Source: Anaerolineales bacterium
GTDB taxonomy: Bacteria > Chloroflexota > Anaerolineae > Aggregatilineales > UBA2796
DNA length: 64,000 nt
Assembly (NCBI GenBank): GCA_015075625.1
Contig: JABTTZ010000002.1
Location: 1 to 64,000 of the forward strand
Direction: 5' to 3'
The position numbers and the translations under genes were made by a program. Below the pieces are notes generated by a model. The model was not told the origin of the DNA. It did no database searches and worked only from the letters and a program-made list of their open reading frames with translations. Positions 8,792 through 17,205 of this stretch are shown here, in pieces (position 1 is the first letter of the stretch; every line of letters begins with the position of its first letter).

Positions 8792-9856
8792 ATGACCGAA
8801 CAAGCCAATACACTAGCGCGTGGCAGTGCAACGCCGATTCAATTGGGAAATAATGAACCAACAACGTATGTAAAAGGGCAAAGTTTGTGGGCAGATGCGT
8901 GGAAACGCCTCCGCCGTAACCGTATGGCGATGGTTGGTTTGATCATCATTGCCATGATTGTGATTACCGCGCTCTTTGCGGATCGGCTTGCCCCACGACA
9001 CTATGCCGCTGATAACCTTGCTCAAAATAATGCCGTTCCCTCGTGGCTGCCTTTTATTTTTCCAACAGTCAAGCCTGTTGGAACAGAGGGGGGCTACGCC
9101 AAACTGAACGACAGCTACCCTCTTGGCGCGGATTCAAATGGGCGCGATCTACTCAGCCGGCTGATGTATGGGACGCGCATTTCACTAGGGGTTGCCATTG
9201 TGGGTCCCTTGGTGAGCTTGTTGTTGGGCTTGCTTATTGGCAGCCTTTCCGGTTATGTCGGCGGGTGGGTCGATTCGCTCTTGATGCGCTTTGTCGATCT
9301 CATGTATGCCTTCCCCGCACTCTTGTTGATTATCCTTATGATGGCGGTTTTTCGCTCTTCGTTTGCCGATACACAGCCGGGTACCTTTGCCTACGAGATG
9401 AACAAGTTGGATCGTGCCTTTGGCGGCATGTTGTTCATTTTCATTGGCATTGGTCTCACCTCATGGGAGGGGATGGCACGCTTAGCACGGGGGCAAGTTC
9501 TCAGCATCAAACAGCGTGAATATGTCCAAGCGGCACGCTCTATCGGGATGACCCATCGCCAAATCATGTTTCGCCATGTGATGCCTAATATTTTGGGTCC
9601 ACTGATCGTCGCTGAGACGTTGGCGATCCCTGCCTACATCTCTACCGAGGCATTTTTGAGTTTTATTGGATTGGGTGTGAACCCGCCAACACCAAGTTGG
9701 GGATCAATGATTCAATCTGGCGCACAGGCGATCAAATCTTATCCTAATCAGGCGATCTTTCCCGCGCTGGCATTGGCGCTGACGATGATTGCCTTCAACT
9801 TCTTGGGGGACGGTCTGCGTGATGCCCTTGACCCCCGTATGCGCGGCGTTGATTAG
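8792..9856 (+). CDS. ABC transporter permease, DppC/OppC type
   Basis: 354-residue partner permease. The N-terminal cytoplasmic stretch (about 1-45) ends in WKRLRRNRMAMVGL, the usual OppC_N motif before TM1. The periplasmic loop contains YPLGADSNGRDLLSRLMYG, diagnostic of DppC. About five more membrane segments and the EAA loop YVQAARSIGMTHRQIMFRH follow. The ribosome site AGGAAGG lies 7 nt before ATG. No ATP-binding subunit follows, so the transporter must borrow ATPases encoded elsewhere. Confidence 0.92.
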   Translation: MTEQANTLARGSATPIQLGNNEPTTYVKGQSLWADAWKRLRRNRMAMVGLIIIAMIVITALFADRLAPRHYAADNLAQNNAVPSWLPFIFPTVKPVGTEGGYAKLNDSYPLGADSNGRDLLSRLMYGTRISLGVAIVGPLVSLLLGLLIGSLSGYVGGWVDSLLMRFVDLMYAFPALLLIILMMAVFRSSFADTQPGTFAYEMNKLDRAFGGMLFIFIGIGLTSWEGMARLARGQVLSIKQREYVQAARSIGMTHRQIMFRHVMPNILGPLIVAETLAIPAYISTEAFLSFIGLGVNPPTPSWGSMIQSGAQAIKSYPNQAIFPALALALTMIAFNFLGDGLRDALDPRMRGVD

Positions 9857-9948
9857 TCGTAGGTGAGCCGTCAGGTTGGCGAGGGACACTTTTTTCTCGG
9901 TGAGTCGGTGAAGAAGGTAAAGGGAAACGACTCAAGGAATACGTTGAT

Positions 9949-10977
9949 ATGTCTCGATCATCCAAAATCAGTACACTCGTCCTCGTCGCTGTGCTGGCAA
10001 TTACGCTTGTGCCGCAAGCCTCACCTGCACATGCCATTTCCGCAGCATTGGGGCGCTTTTGGGCAAACTGCGGCATATTCTCGGTGGATACGGCTGTCAA
10101 CGGCACAATCAATGATAGCAACAATACCGACCGCTTTCGCTACCGGATTACCGACGGCAACGGGAAGAAACTTTATCAAGAAGACGCCCAACGCACTGTT
10201 GGTGTGACGACGGGATCACTCGTCGTGAACATGTCCTTTGATGCCGATGGTGCCGATGGTCCCCCCGGAAAGAACCCCATTCGCTTCGATGTGATTGAAC
10301 TTGATGTGAATGGATTCGAGATTGGCATCTTGCAAACCGGCTCCTATGACGCCCAATGCCTCCCCCCATCGGGAACGGCAACCTTTTCTGCCGATTTTCG
10401 TCCGCCTACCTTTTTGAAGGTGGTCTTTAGTGCGCCCTCGGCACTCTACACAAGCCCTGCCGGGGCAACGGTGCCGGGCTTGACCATCGCTGCTGGCAAA
10501 GAACATGTCGCCCTCTATCGCTCAGCCGATAATGGGTGGGTGATGATTGATGTTGGTGGCAATGAATTGGTCTGGGTACCTGTGGGCGTTCTCAGCGTTG
10601 ATCTGACGAAACTTGGCACGCCCCCCGCACGGATTGATGGCGCAGACCCCTCCCGTCCGGGGAGTTCAGTGGTCGTCGTACCAACGCCGGGCGGTCCGGT
10701 GACGGTCATTGTGCCACCTTCGCCGCCTGTTTTGCTCCCTGATGGAACGCTGGCAGCGGGGGTCACCCGTGTGAATCTGCGGATGCGTACCGCGCCGGCT
10801 ATCAGCGGACTTCGTTTGGCGACCATCCCGAAAAACACAATTGTTGCCGTGTATGGGCGTAACGACAACGCCACCTGGTATAAGGTGCAATACGGTATTC
10901 AGTTTGGGTGGGTGGCAGCCGGCTACCTACGCCTGACGAATATTCAGGTGGCAAATTTGCCCGTCGTATTCCAATAA
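9949..10977 (+). CDS. Secreted SH3-like domain protein
   Basis: 342-residue exported protein with a signal peptide (cleavage near SPAHAIS) and no lipobox. Residues about 30-150 form a beta-rich domain of unknown type containing one Cys pair. About 165-225 and 265-335 resemble two bacterial SH3 domains; the second has the classic VNLRMRTAPAISG … ATIPKNTIVAVYGR … TWYKVQYGIQFGWVAAGYL pattern. They are joined by a Pro/Val linker. Bacterial SH3 domains usually bind peptidoglycan or mediate wall contacts. It lies 92 nt after the permease, probably as a separate or read-through cistron. Confidence 0.8.
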   Translation: MSRSSKISTLVLVAVLAITLVPQASPAHAISAALGRFWANCGIFSVDTAVNGTINDSNNTDRFRYRITDGNGKKLYQEDAQRTVGVTTGSLVVNMSFDADGADGPPGKNPIRFDVIELDVNGFEIGILQTGSYDAQCLPPSGTATFSADFRPPTFLKVVFSAPSALYTSPAGATVPGLTIAAGKEHVALYRSADNGWVMIDVGGNELVWVPVGVLSVDLTKLGTPPARIDGADPSRPGSSVVVVPTPGGPVTVIVPPSPPVLLPDGTLAAGVTRVNLRMRTAPAISGLRLATIPKNTIVAVYGRNDNATWYKVQYGIQFGWVAAGYLRLTNIQVANLPVVFQ

Positions 10978-10983
10978 AGACAA

Positions 10984-11024
10984 AAGGTGTCACCTTATCC
11001 CTCGTCGCACAGAGCAGAGGGATA
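10984..11024 (+). promoter_or_regulatory. Tandem hairpins between SH3 and propeller genes
   Basis: A short palindrome AAGGTG-T-CACCTT is followed by an 8-bp stem TATCCCTC/GAGGGATA (10996-11003, 11017-11024). There is no T-tract, so termination is uncertain. Confidence 0.35.
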
Positions 11025-11046
11025 GGGCTAGAGGGTACTGCGCAGG

Positions 11047-12876
11047 ATGAACTGGCTTGGTCGGATCGTTGGTGTATGGATCGTCTGCACCCTCATCCTC
11101 AGCGGGATGATCACCCTCGCCCGCAGTGATTCCGCCCCTGATGTCTGCCTGATTGGGACGGCGCCCCGTCGTCCCACACTCATCTTTGATCGGGTGAGTG
11201 CCGTTATCCAGATGATGCCCCAACGTCCCAATGCTTTTCCTGTAACGAATTATCGGGGGGCAATCTCTCCCACTGGAAACTTTGTCGCCTATATCACCAG
11301 CCAACAAGCACAACCGGTCAATCTTTACATTGACCCGGCGCCGCGTGGACGTTCCCTACAGGGGGCGCCATTATGTTCAGACCGCGCCACCTGTTGGCGC
11401 AGCATCCGTGATAGTGGATCGGTCTTGGTGGAGCGGGCAATTCTGGACAGCATTGGCATTGGTTGGTCGCACAGGGGAGATCGTGTTGCTTATGTATGGG
11501 GGGATGGCAAGGGTGTTCTACGGGCAGCCGTTGCCACCCCTGAAGGGACAATCCTTCACAGTCGGGAAATTGCCTCGCCCGTCCTTCCTGCCACCGCGAC
11601 GATTTACTTCCATGGGTGGACGCCGACGGATGCTTTTATCGCATTTAGCCTTTTTGCTAGTGGGGAAGAAGCGGCGCTCTATTTTTGGTCGCCGGAGGGC
11701 GATCAGGTCAGCCGCTTTCCGCTCCCCGCCCGCAACCCACCCTACCTTGCCCTTGCGTGGGGGGGGGAGCGTCTCGCCTACGTGACAAACCGCGTAAACG
11801 GGGAAACCCAAACCCTGACAATTGTCAACCCTAAGGCGAACACCGCCCGCGAATTCCCGCTCTCTGATGGCATAGAATGGGATATATACTGGTCGCCAGA
11901 TGGTCGCTACCTTGCCTTGCGTTACTTCCAACCTCCGGTGTGGCGGGTTGATCTCTATGACGCCGACGAACTCCATCCCCCGCTGCATGATGTAGGCGGT
12001 GTTCAACCAAGCGACCAGCCAAACCAACGAACGGATGCCCCCTTGCTTGTTTGGTCGGCGGATGCACATCACTTGCTGATGACCCGTATCCGAGCGGATG
12101 GTTCACGCACACTTACTGAGATCGCCCCGGCAACGGGCAACTCAACGATCCTCATCGCACAAGTTGTTGGCGATATACTCCGTCTTGAGTCTGGGCGACT
12201 CGCCGTGACTCATCGCAGCACAGTGGGGACGGCGCTCACCATCCTCGATGCGAATGGCAAAAACCTGCTGACATTGATCGATGGTGTGGATTCCGTCCGC
12301 GATGTCCAGCTAATCCCTTCCAACAGCGGAAGCGCTGATCCAGAGCGCGTTGCCTTCATCACCTCACAAGGCGGGGTGTATCGTGTCTGGTCAGGTACTG
12401 TTGCGGGGGCGGTTATTCAGCTTGGGGGGGATTTGCCCGCCCTTGAACTGTTCGAGGTACACAGCGATCTGATTGCCTTCAACTGGTACACCCCCGGCGG
12501 TGGTGATGGCGGCGCAATGGCATTCCGTCCCGATGGAACACCACGCTACCACTATAAGGCGGGTGGGCGCGTCCAAGCGATCTTTCCCTCGCCAGATGGA
12601 CGTATGGCAGCGGTGAATATGTATGGTGCTGATAGCGCCGAGGTTCGCTTTCGGATTGTCCCCTCGGATGGCTCAGAAGGGACGCCCATTCTTGCGGCTG
12701 AGCGGCAGATGCTCCGTCCAGCTTGGTCGCCCGGTGGGGACTATCTTGCCGTCCGCCGTGCGCGGGCAGGTGAACCCGCTATGTTGATGATTTACCGCCG
12801 TGATGGAGCGCTTATTCAGAAGTTTACTCCCCCGATTGATTTTCAAGTCTTTTCATGGATTCCCTGTGGGGAGTGA
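11047..12876 (+). CDS. Exported TolB/WD40-like beta-propeller protein
   Basis: 609-residue protein with an N-terminal signal or anchor segment (about 5-26). The rest is a run of PD40/TolB-type blades: ISPTGNFVAYITSQ, WSHRGDRVAYVWG, WSPDGRYLALRY, WSADAHHLLMTRI, PSPDGRMAAVNMYG and WSPGGDYLAVRRA. Each has the S-P-D-G-x-x-hydrophobic signature of a propeller blade. Such proteins usually act as extracytoplasmic binding scaffolds; no catalytic motif is visible. It follows the SH3 protein by 69 nt and may be cotranscribed with it. Length and blade number suggest two propellers or one large one. Confidence 0.75.
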   Translation: MNWLGRIVGVWIVCTLILSGMITLARSDSAPDVCLIGTAPRRPTLIFDRVSAVIQMMPQRPNAFPVTNYRGAISPTGNFVAYITSQQAQPVNLYIDPAPRGRSLQGAPLCSDRATCWRSIRDSGSVLVERAILDSIGIGWSHRGDRVAYVWGDGKGVLRAAVATPEGTILHSREIASPVLPATATIYFHGWTPTDAFIAFSLFASGEEAALYFWSPEGDQVSRFPLPARNPPYLALAWGGERLAYVTNRVNGETQTLTIVNPKANTAREFPLSDGIEWDIYWSPDGRYLALRYFQPPVWRVDLYDADELHPPLHDVGGVQPSDQPNQRTDAPLLVWSADAHHLLMTRIRADGSRTLTEIAPATGNSTILIAQVVGDILRLESGRLAVTHRSTVGTALTILDANGKNLLTLIDGVDSVRDVQLIPSNSGSADPERVAFITSQGGVYRVWSGTVAGAVIQLGGDLPALELFEVHSDLIAFNWYTPGGGDGGAMAFRPDGTPRYHYKAGGRVQAIFPSPDGRMAAVNMYGADSAEVRFRIVPSDGSEGTPILAAERQMLRPAWSPGGDYLAVRRARAGEPAMLMIYRRDGALIQKFTPPIDFQVFSWIPCGE

Positions 12877-12921
12877 ACGCCCCTCGATGTCTTTTGTCCG
12901 CTATCCCATCAACCACATAGA

Positions 12922-13261
12922 TAAGTATAGACGTCTAATGTGAAAGGGAAAAGGCTTGTAGATCAAAACCAAAGTGACGGGCGAGCAGATACTTGAGAAC
13001 TAAACGAGTGACTTTGAGGGTAAGGCGGGCGGTCAAGCCACGCACGGTATTGGCATGTAAGCGCTCAAGGTTGCGTCCGGTGTTCTGGAGTTGGTGAAAG
13101 ACACCTTCGATACGCTCGCGTGCGCTAGCGAGGAGCGCATCCAGCAGGGGATGATTTTGGTGGGCTTGGTTTGCCCTTCAACAACACCCGTCCTTCCCGT
13201 TGATACCAATCGTTCACCAGCACATAAATCGTAGTAAAAAGCCTTTCCAAGTCTATACTTA
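12922..13261. repeat. 11-bp inverted repeat bracketing the transposase remnant
   Basis: TAAGTATAGAC (12922-12932) and its reverse complement GTCTATACTTA (13251-13261). The left copy lies just past the transposase stop, where an IS end is expected. The right copy lies inside the coding frame, so it may be a secondary end of a deletion derivative or chance. Confidence 0.4.
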
Positions 13262-13335
13262 CCATGGGAATGGATCCGATTGACTGTAGGCGTACCTTCA
13301 ATCTTGCGACCCATTCCCCTTTTCGTCAACTTCAT
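12935..13335 (-). pseudogene. Decayed DDE-type transposase C-terminus
   Basis: On the minus strand one frame reads GKAFYYDLCAGERLVSTGRT up to about 13150. A shift into a second frame then gives PLLDALLASARERIEGVFHQ, continues through NLERLHANTVRGL and ends ARHFGFDLQAFSLSH at a TAG (12935-12937). The RERIEGVFHQLQN motif is the familiar C-terminal E-region of IS4/IS5/IS982-type transposases. Only the last 130 or so residues remain, with at least one frameshift and no catalytic N-terminal part. It is a dead insertion-sequence fragment. The exact IS family is not certain. Confidence 0.7.
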
Positions 13336-13370
13336 TCCACATCAGACATACTATATTAGGAGGTATGCCG

Positions 13371-13505
13371 TTGAACGTGTTCACCCTGTATTCATCGAAA
13401 GGGGACGTTTGAGGGGGCTTCCCCCTCAAACCATAGATTCCCCCTTCTTCGACTGGGAAAAGCGGGTACACGCCGAAGGCGGGTCGCAGGGGGATGAGGG
13501 CAACG
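13371..13505. repeat. Dispersed repeat, family B plus family C fragment
   Basis: Carries the family B core CACCCTGTATTCATCGAAAG and the GAGGGGGCTTCCCCCTC hairpin, also seen at 27767-27881 and 32609-32676. The reverse of the family C box CCGCCTTCGGCGT (13466-13505), also at 28003 and 61264, follows. Being open in one frame, it falsely extends the next gene upstream. Confidence 0.65.
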
Positions 13506-13558
13506 ACGTAACGTCTATCTATGTGGGCGGTCAGAAACTGAGCCTGTGGAGGGTGCTT

Positions 13559-13957
13559 ATGACCTCGGTGATCTTGGAATATTATGTGAACGAACGGGAC
13601 GTGTCCCCAAAGGGCATCCGCGTCTATGAGGATGGACGGGTGGAACGCCCCGCGCCGGACGCGCCCCCGCCCGCCCCAACAGAACGCTTGGATCGGGGGC
13701 GGGAGGTGCCATGGGTGGCAGCGCGGCAGCTTTCTGAGACAGACCTGAACAGCCTCAAAAAAGCGGTGCGCGAATCGGGCTTTTTTGCCCTCGAAGGGTC
13801 GCTGCTGATCAACTATTGCAAAGACGATCCGCCCGCTGCGCTGTGGCTGGCGGCGCTTGAAGGGGAAACGCACCGCGTTGTGTTGTGGGACCCGCGCCCC
13901 GGACGGAACGCCGTCATCGATGGGCTGCTGCGGGCGCTAGAGACAACGTTAGGATGA
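13559..13957 (+). CDS. Small protein of unknown function
   Basis: About 132 residues beginning MTSVILEYYVNERDVSPKG. An in-frame open stretch reaches back to 13280 but consists of repeat DNA, so I start at ATG 13559, which has GGAGGG 8 nt before it. A short beta-rich start (IRVYEDGRVE) leads to a Pro/Ala linker and a helical part with SETDLNSLKKAVRESGFFAL. The pattern of a prompt such as 'residue-number, shortfall versus one-half turn' recalls small Chloroflexota and cyanobacterial proteins lacking assigned function. No signal peptide or membrane segment. It lies 136 nt before ddl on the same strand. Confidence 0.6.
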   Translation: MTSVILEYYVNERDVSPKGIRVYEDGRVERPAPDAPPPAPTERLDRGREVPWVAARQLSETDLNSLKKAVRESGFFALEGSLLINYCKDDPPAALWLAALEGETHRVVLWDPRPGRNAVIDGLLRALETTLG

Positions 13958-14029
13958 GTGCGGTGGGGCTGGCGCTCACATAGGGTCACTCACACAGGGT
14001 CGCCCCTACATCCCACCCTAGAAACGCGG

Positions 14030-14035
14030 TACAAT
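14030..14035 (+). promoter_or_regulatory. -10 box upstream of ddl
   Basis: GGTACAAT with TACAAT at 14030-14035, giving a leader of about 50 nt before the ATG at 14093. No strong -35. Confidence 0.35.
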
Positions 14036-14092
14036 GACCCGCCGCTGTAATAACTAGGATTTGTGCTGAAAGAACGCACACACGAGGAACGC

Positions 14093-15289
14093 ATGACCGC
14101 CACCAACGCAAAAAAGTTGACCGTCGGGGTTATTTTTGGGGGACGCTCGGTTGAACATGATGTCTCCGTCGTCACGGGGCAGCAGGTGATCCGCGCCCTG
14201 AACCCGTCACGCTATGAAGTGGTCCCCCTTTATATCACCCGCACGGGCGTCTGGCTGACGGGCGCTCCGCTCACCGATATAAAGACCTTCCAAAATGCCA
14301 ATGTTGCCGAACTGATGGGGGTCAACGAGACGACTCTTTCCAGTGGGACAAACCCACAGGGGACAATCACACCCCCCTTTGCTGGCTATTTAAAGCGCAG
14401 CACGTTGAAAAAGATTGATGTTCTCTTTCCGACGATTCACGGTACACACGGGGAAGATGGGACGCTGCAAGGGCTGTTTGAACTGGCAGATATTCCCTAT
14501 GTGGGCTGCGGCGTCATGGCATCGGCAGTCGCCAATGACAAAATCACGACGAAAGCTGTGCTGAAAGAACATGGGATTCCCGTCCTGCCCTATGTCGGGT
14601 TAAGCCGTCCCCAATGGCGGACAAACCGCGAGGCGGTGCTGGACGTACTGAATGGCATTGGCTACCCGCTGTTTGTCAAGCCCGCCACGCTTGGATCGTC
14701 CATCGGCATTGGACGCCCCGAAGATCGGGCGGCGGCGGCGGCGGCGCTCGATGTTGCCTTTGGGCTGGATCGGCGCGTCGTCGTTGAACAGGCGTTGGAG
14801 GGCGCAATCGAGGTGAACTGCGCCCTGTTGGGGAACGACGATCCGCGCCCCTCGGTATTGGAGCAGCCGATCTCCTTCCAAGAATTCCTCAGCTATGAGG
14901 ATAAATACTTGCGCGGTGGGGCGGGTAAAGGGATGAAGGGTGCGGAACGGCACATCCCCGCCCCGATCAGCGAGGAACTAACAGCGCGGATCAAGGATAT
15001 GGCAGTGGCGGCGTTCCGCGCCATTGATGGGCGGGGGACAGCCCGCATCGATTTCCTTGTGCAGGCGGGCGAGGTCTATCTGAACGAGGTGAACACCATG
15101 CCCGGCTCGCTGGCGTTTTACCTCTGGCAAGCGGAGGGAATGTCTCCCCCCGCCCTATGCGATGCGCTGATTCAACTGGCGTTGGAGGCGCACGCCGAAA
15201 AGCGCCGGACAATCTACGATTACCGCTCACCGCTGCTGAATCAGGCGGCATTGAAGGGGGTGAAGGGCTTGGGAGGGTATAAGAAATAG
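14093..15289 (+). CDS. ddl: D-alanine--D-alanine ligase
   Basis: Cytoplasmic ATP-grasp ligase joining two D-Ala for the peptidoglycan stem peptide. Motifs in order are VGVIFGGRSVEHDVS near the N-terminus, HGTHGEDGTLQG, ANDKITTKAVL, FVKPATLGSSIGI (ATP-binding loop), VEQALEGAIEVNCALLG, RIDFLVQ and NEVNTMPGSLAFYLW (Mg-binding Glu/Asn and substrate loop). I start at ATG 14093 behind GAGGAA; a GTG 30 nt upstream is possible. Length (about 398) is slightly above the E. coli enzymes, in keeping with VanA/DdlA-like members with an extended central loop. A terminal-residue specificity other than D-Ala (for example D-lactate) is not indicated by anything I can see. Confidence 0.95.
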   Translation: MTATNAKKLTVGVIFGGRSVEHDVSVVTGQQVIRALNPSRYEVVPLYITRTGVWLTGAPLTDIKTFQNANVAELMGVNETTLSSGTNPQGTITPPFAGYLKRSTLKKIDVLFPTIHGTHGEDGTLQGLFELADIPYVGCGVMASAVANDKITTKAVLKEHGIPVLPYVGLSRPQWRTNREAVLDVLNGIGYPLFVKPATLGSSIGIGRPEDRAAAAAALDVAFGLDRRVVVEQALEGAIEVNCALLGNDDPRPSVLEQPISFQEFLSYEDKYLRGGAGKGMKGAERHIPAPISEELTARIKDMAVAAFRAIDGRGTARIDFLVQAGEVYLNEVNTMPGSLAFYLWQAEGMSPPALCDALIQLALEAHAEKRRTIYDYRSPLLNQAALKGVKGLGGYKK

Positions 15290-15295
15290 CCTACC

Positions 15296-16343
15296 ATGTC
15301 CACCGCGCAAGTTGTCACCATCGTCATCATCGCGCTCCCGCTGCTGCTTGCGTTAACAGAATGCATCGCCATTGATACCGCTGCCTTCAGCATCGCCGTG
15401 CTGCTAGGGATTGCCCACTTTGGTGGGTTGGGAATTTTGGGGGAGGCGAACACACCGAATAACGCCATCCGCGCCTTTGCCGGATTTTCCCGAAGCGCCG
15501 TCTTCATCCTAATCGCCCTCTCGGTCATCATCAGTGGGCTGCTGCCCCTTGCCAAACCGCCTCAACCATCCCTCCATGTCTTGGATTTCGCTGGCACAGG
15601 CAGCCTGATCCTGATCGCGGGCTTGATCTATATGGCGATCTTCGCCTCGCGCTTGCTCCCCAACAGGGAGGAAGGTACCGTCTTCGGCGCAGCGCTGAGC
15701 GAAAGCCCTAATGAGACAGGCGAAAACGCCGAAAAAGCAGCACACAGGCGGCGCTTCGCGCTGCGGGCGGTGGCAATTACAGGGGGAGGCAATCTTCGCT
15801 TCGGTGGTCGGTGTGCTAACCTATTTGGCAATGTTCAGCGGGGCGGCGCTCATTTTTGCGTTCGGGGATGATGAAGGCGGAGAAAGCCTACCGAGCGGTG
15901 GAGTGGCGTTCGGTGTTCCTTGTGGCGACGATGTGCGCGGTAAGCTTCGCCCTTGTTGAAACGGGGCTGGCGAAACGCGCTGGCGCGTTGGTGTTGACTC
16001 TCGTTCGCCCCTATGGGGGCTTGGCTTGGCGGCGGGCGTTTATATGTTAACGGGCTTGCTGGCGCAGGTCATGGGAGGGCAGGTTGCCGGCTTGGTGACG
16101 GGACCAGCGGCGATCAGCGCCGCCCTTCAGATGGGGATCAGTCCGGCGGCAATCGCCGTGACGGTAGCAACCGCCTGTTCCACCATCTTTCTGACGCCCT
16201 TTTCGCACGCGATCAATGTCTTGATTTTCGCGCCTGGAGGCTACCGTTTTGGCGATTTTTCCCGCGTGGGATGGGCGCTGACAATCCTTTGTTTCATCAT
16301 GATGATGATCGGGTTGAAAGCTTTTGGCACTTGTAGAGTCTGA
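15296..16343 (+). pseudogene. Broken SLC13-type anion permease
   Basis: Four consecutive open pieces in three frames make up one decayed transporter. Piece one, about 15296-15760, has NAIRAFAGFSRSAVFILIAL, like the start of SLC13/DASS permeases. Next comes SVVGVLTYLAMFSGAALI, about 15792-15870. Then AVEWRSVFLVATMCAVSFAL, about 15871-16020. The C-terminal half, 16026-16343, has STIFLTPFSHAINVLIFAPG and GGYRFGDFSRVGW, the diagnostic end of the family. Intact relatives have roughly 590 residues; about 345 remain here, so central parts are missing as well as reading frame. It would have imported sulfate or dicarboxylates with sodium. Sequencing error cannot explain the lost length. Confidence 0.75.
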
Positions 16344-16347
16344 TGGG

Positions 16348-17184
16348 ATGGTGGGGGGATGCCCGTTTTGTGCGTGTCCGCACACGCGCCCCCTGACGCC
16401 CTCGCCGCTTGGGGGGGTGATGCATCGCTGCGGGCGGTGCGCCTCGGTCTTTCGCCTTCCGCTTTGGATAGCAAATGAGGCGGCGGGGCTGGCAGTACAG
16501 GGTAGCATCGCCCGCGCGGGTGAGATTGCGCACGGAGATCGGCAGGCGGCGCTGCGGCAGGCAGCACGGCGAATCCACACAACAGTTCGTGGCGCGGCGG
16601 GCAGCCCTCCACGCCTGTTGGATATTGGCTGTGCCGATGGATCGTTCTTTGACGCGCTGCGAGCGGAAGGCGGCGCGGGGTGGGAACTGCACGGCATTGA
16701 ACCCGACGCGGCGTGGATGGGACATGAGTATGGTGGGGCGCGGGTGATTCATGTGCCGCTCAACGGGGCGGATTACGCCCCAGAAGCGTTTGCGGCGATC
16801 ACCGCCAACGATGTGTTGTATCTCTTGCCTAATCTTGTTGAGAGCGTGCGCCAGATTCGGGGGTGGCTGCGCCCCGGTGCGGTGTTCCTCTTTGATGTCC
16901 CCGGGATCGCTTACCTGCGTCTGCGGGCGGCGGTGGGCGGGGTGGGCGGGTGGCGGCGAACGCGGCTTTTTCAGGCGTATCCTTACTACCCCACCATGCG
17001 AGGGGTTGATCATCTGCTGCGGGGAGCGGGGTTCACTCGTTGGGAAGTCTACCCAGAGGTGGGCATCCGTCACCCGAAAACGGCGCTTCGCTTGGTGCTG
17101 AATAGCTATACCGCCCTTGCCCATTTGCCGCGGATGGTTCGCCTTGCGCCTAAAGTGGTGATCCTTGCCTATGTGGGCGGGTGA
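16348..17184 (+). CDS. Zinc-ribbon SAM-dependent methyltransferase
   Basis: About 278 residues starting MVGGCPFC. CPFC (5-8) and CGRC (28-31) form an N-terminal zinc ribbon like those of sugar C-methyltransferases and RlmA-like enzymes. A class I SAM domain follows with LLDIGCADGSFFDAL (motif I), a later acidic loop, and FAAITANDVLYLLPNL (motif IV region). The substrate is unknown. Neighbouring genes (GNAT-like, nucleotidyltransferase, glycosyltransferase) suggest envelope sugar or lipid modification. An in-frame TTG at 16324 would overlap the broken permease; ATG 16348 is preferred although its ribosome site is weak. Confidence 0.8.
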   Translation: MVGGCPFCACPHTRPLTPSPLGGVMHRCGRCASVFRLPLWIANEAAGLAVQGSIARAGEIAHGDRQAALRQAARRIHTTVRGAAGSPPRLLDIGCADGSFFDALRAEGGAGWELHGIEPDAAWMGHEYGGARVIHVPLNGADYAPEAFAAITANDVLYLLPNLVESVRQIRGWLRPGAVFLFDVPGIAYLRLRAAVGGVGGWRRTRLFQAYPYYPTMRGVDHLLRGAGFTRWEVYPEVGIRHPKTALRLVLNSYTALAHLPRMVRLAPKVVILAYVGG

Positions 17185-17205
17185 GGGCGGAGGATAGAGA
17201 TCACC

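Noticed and set aside
13280-13558. N-terminal 93 residues of the longest frame before the small protein
   Set aside because: Made of dispersed repeat DNA, copied elsewhere in non-coding gaps.
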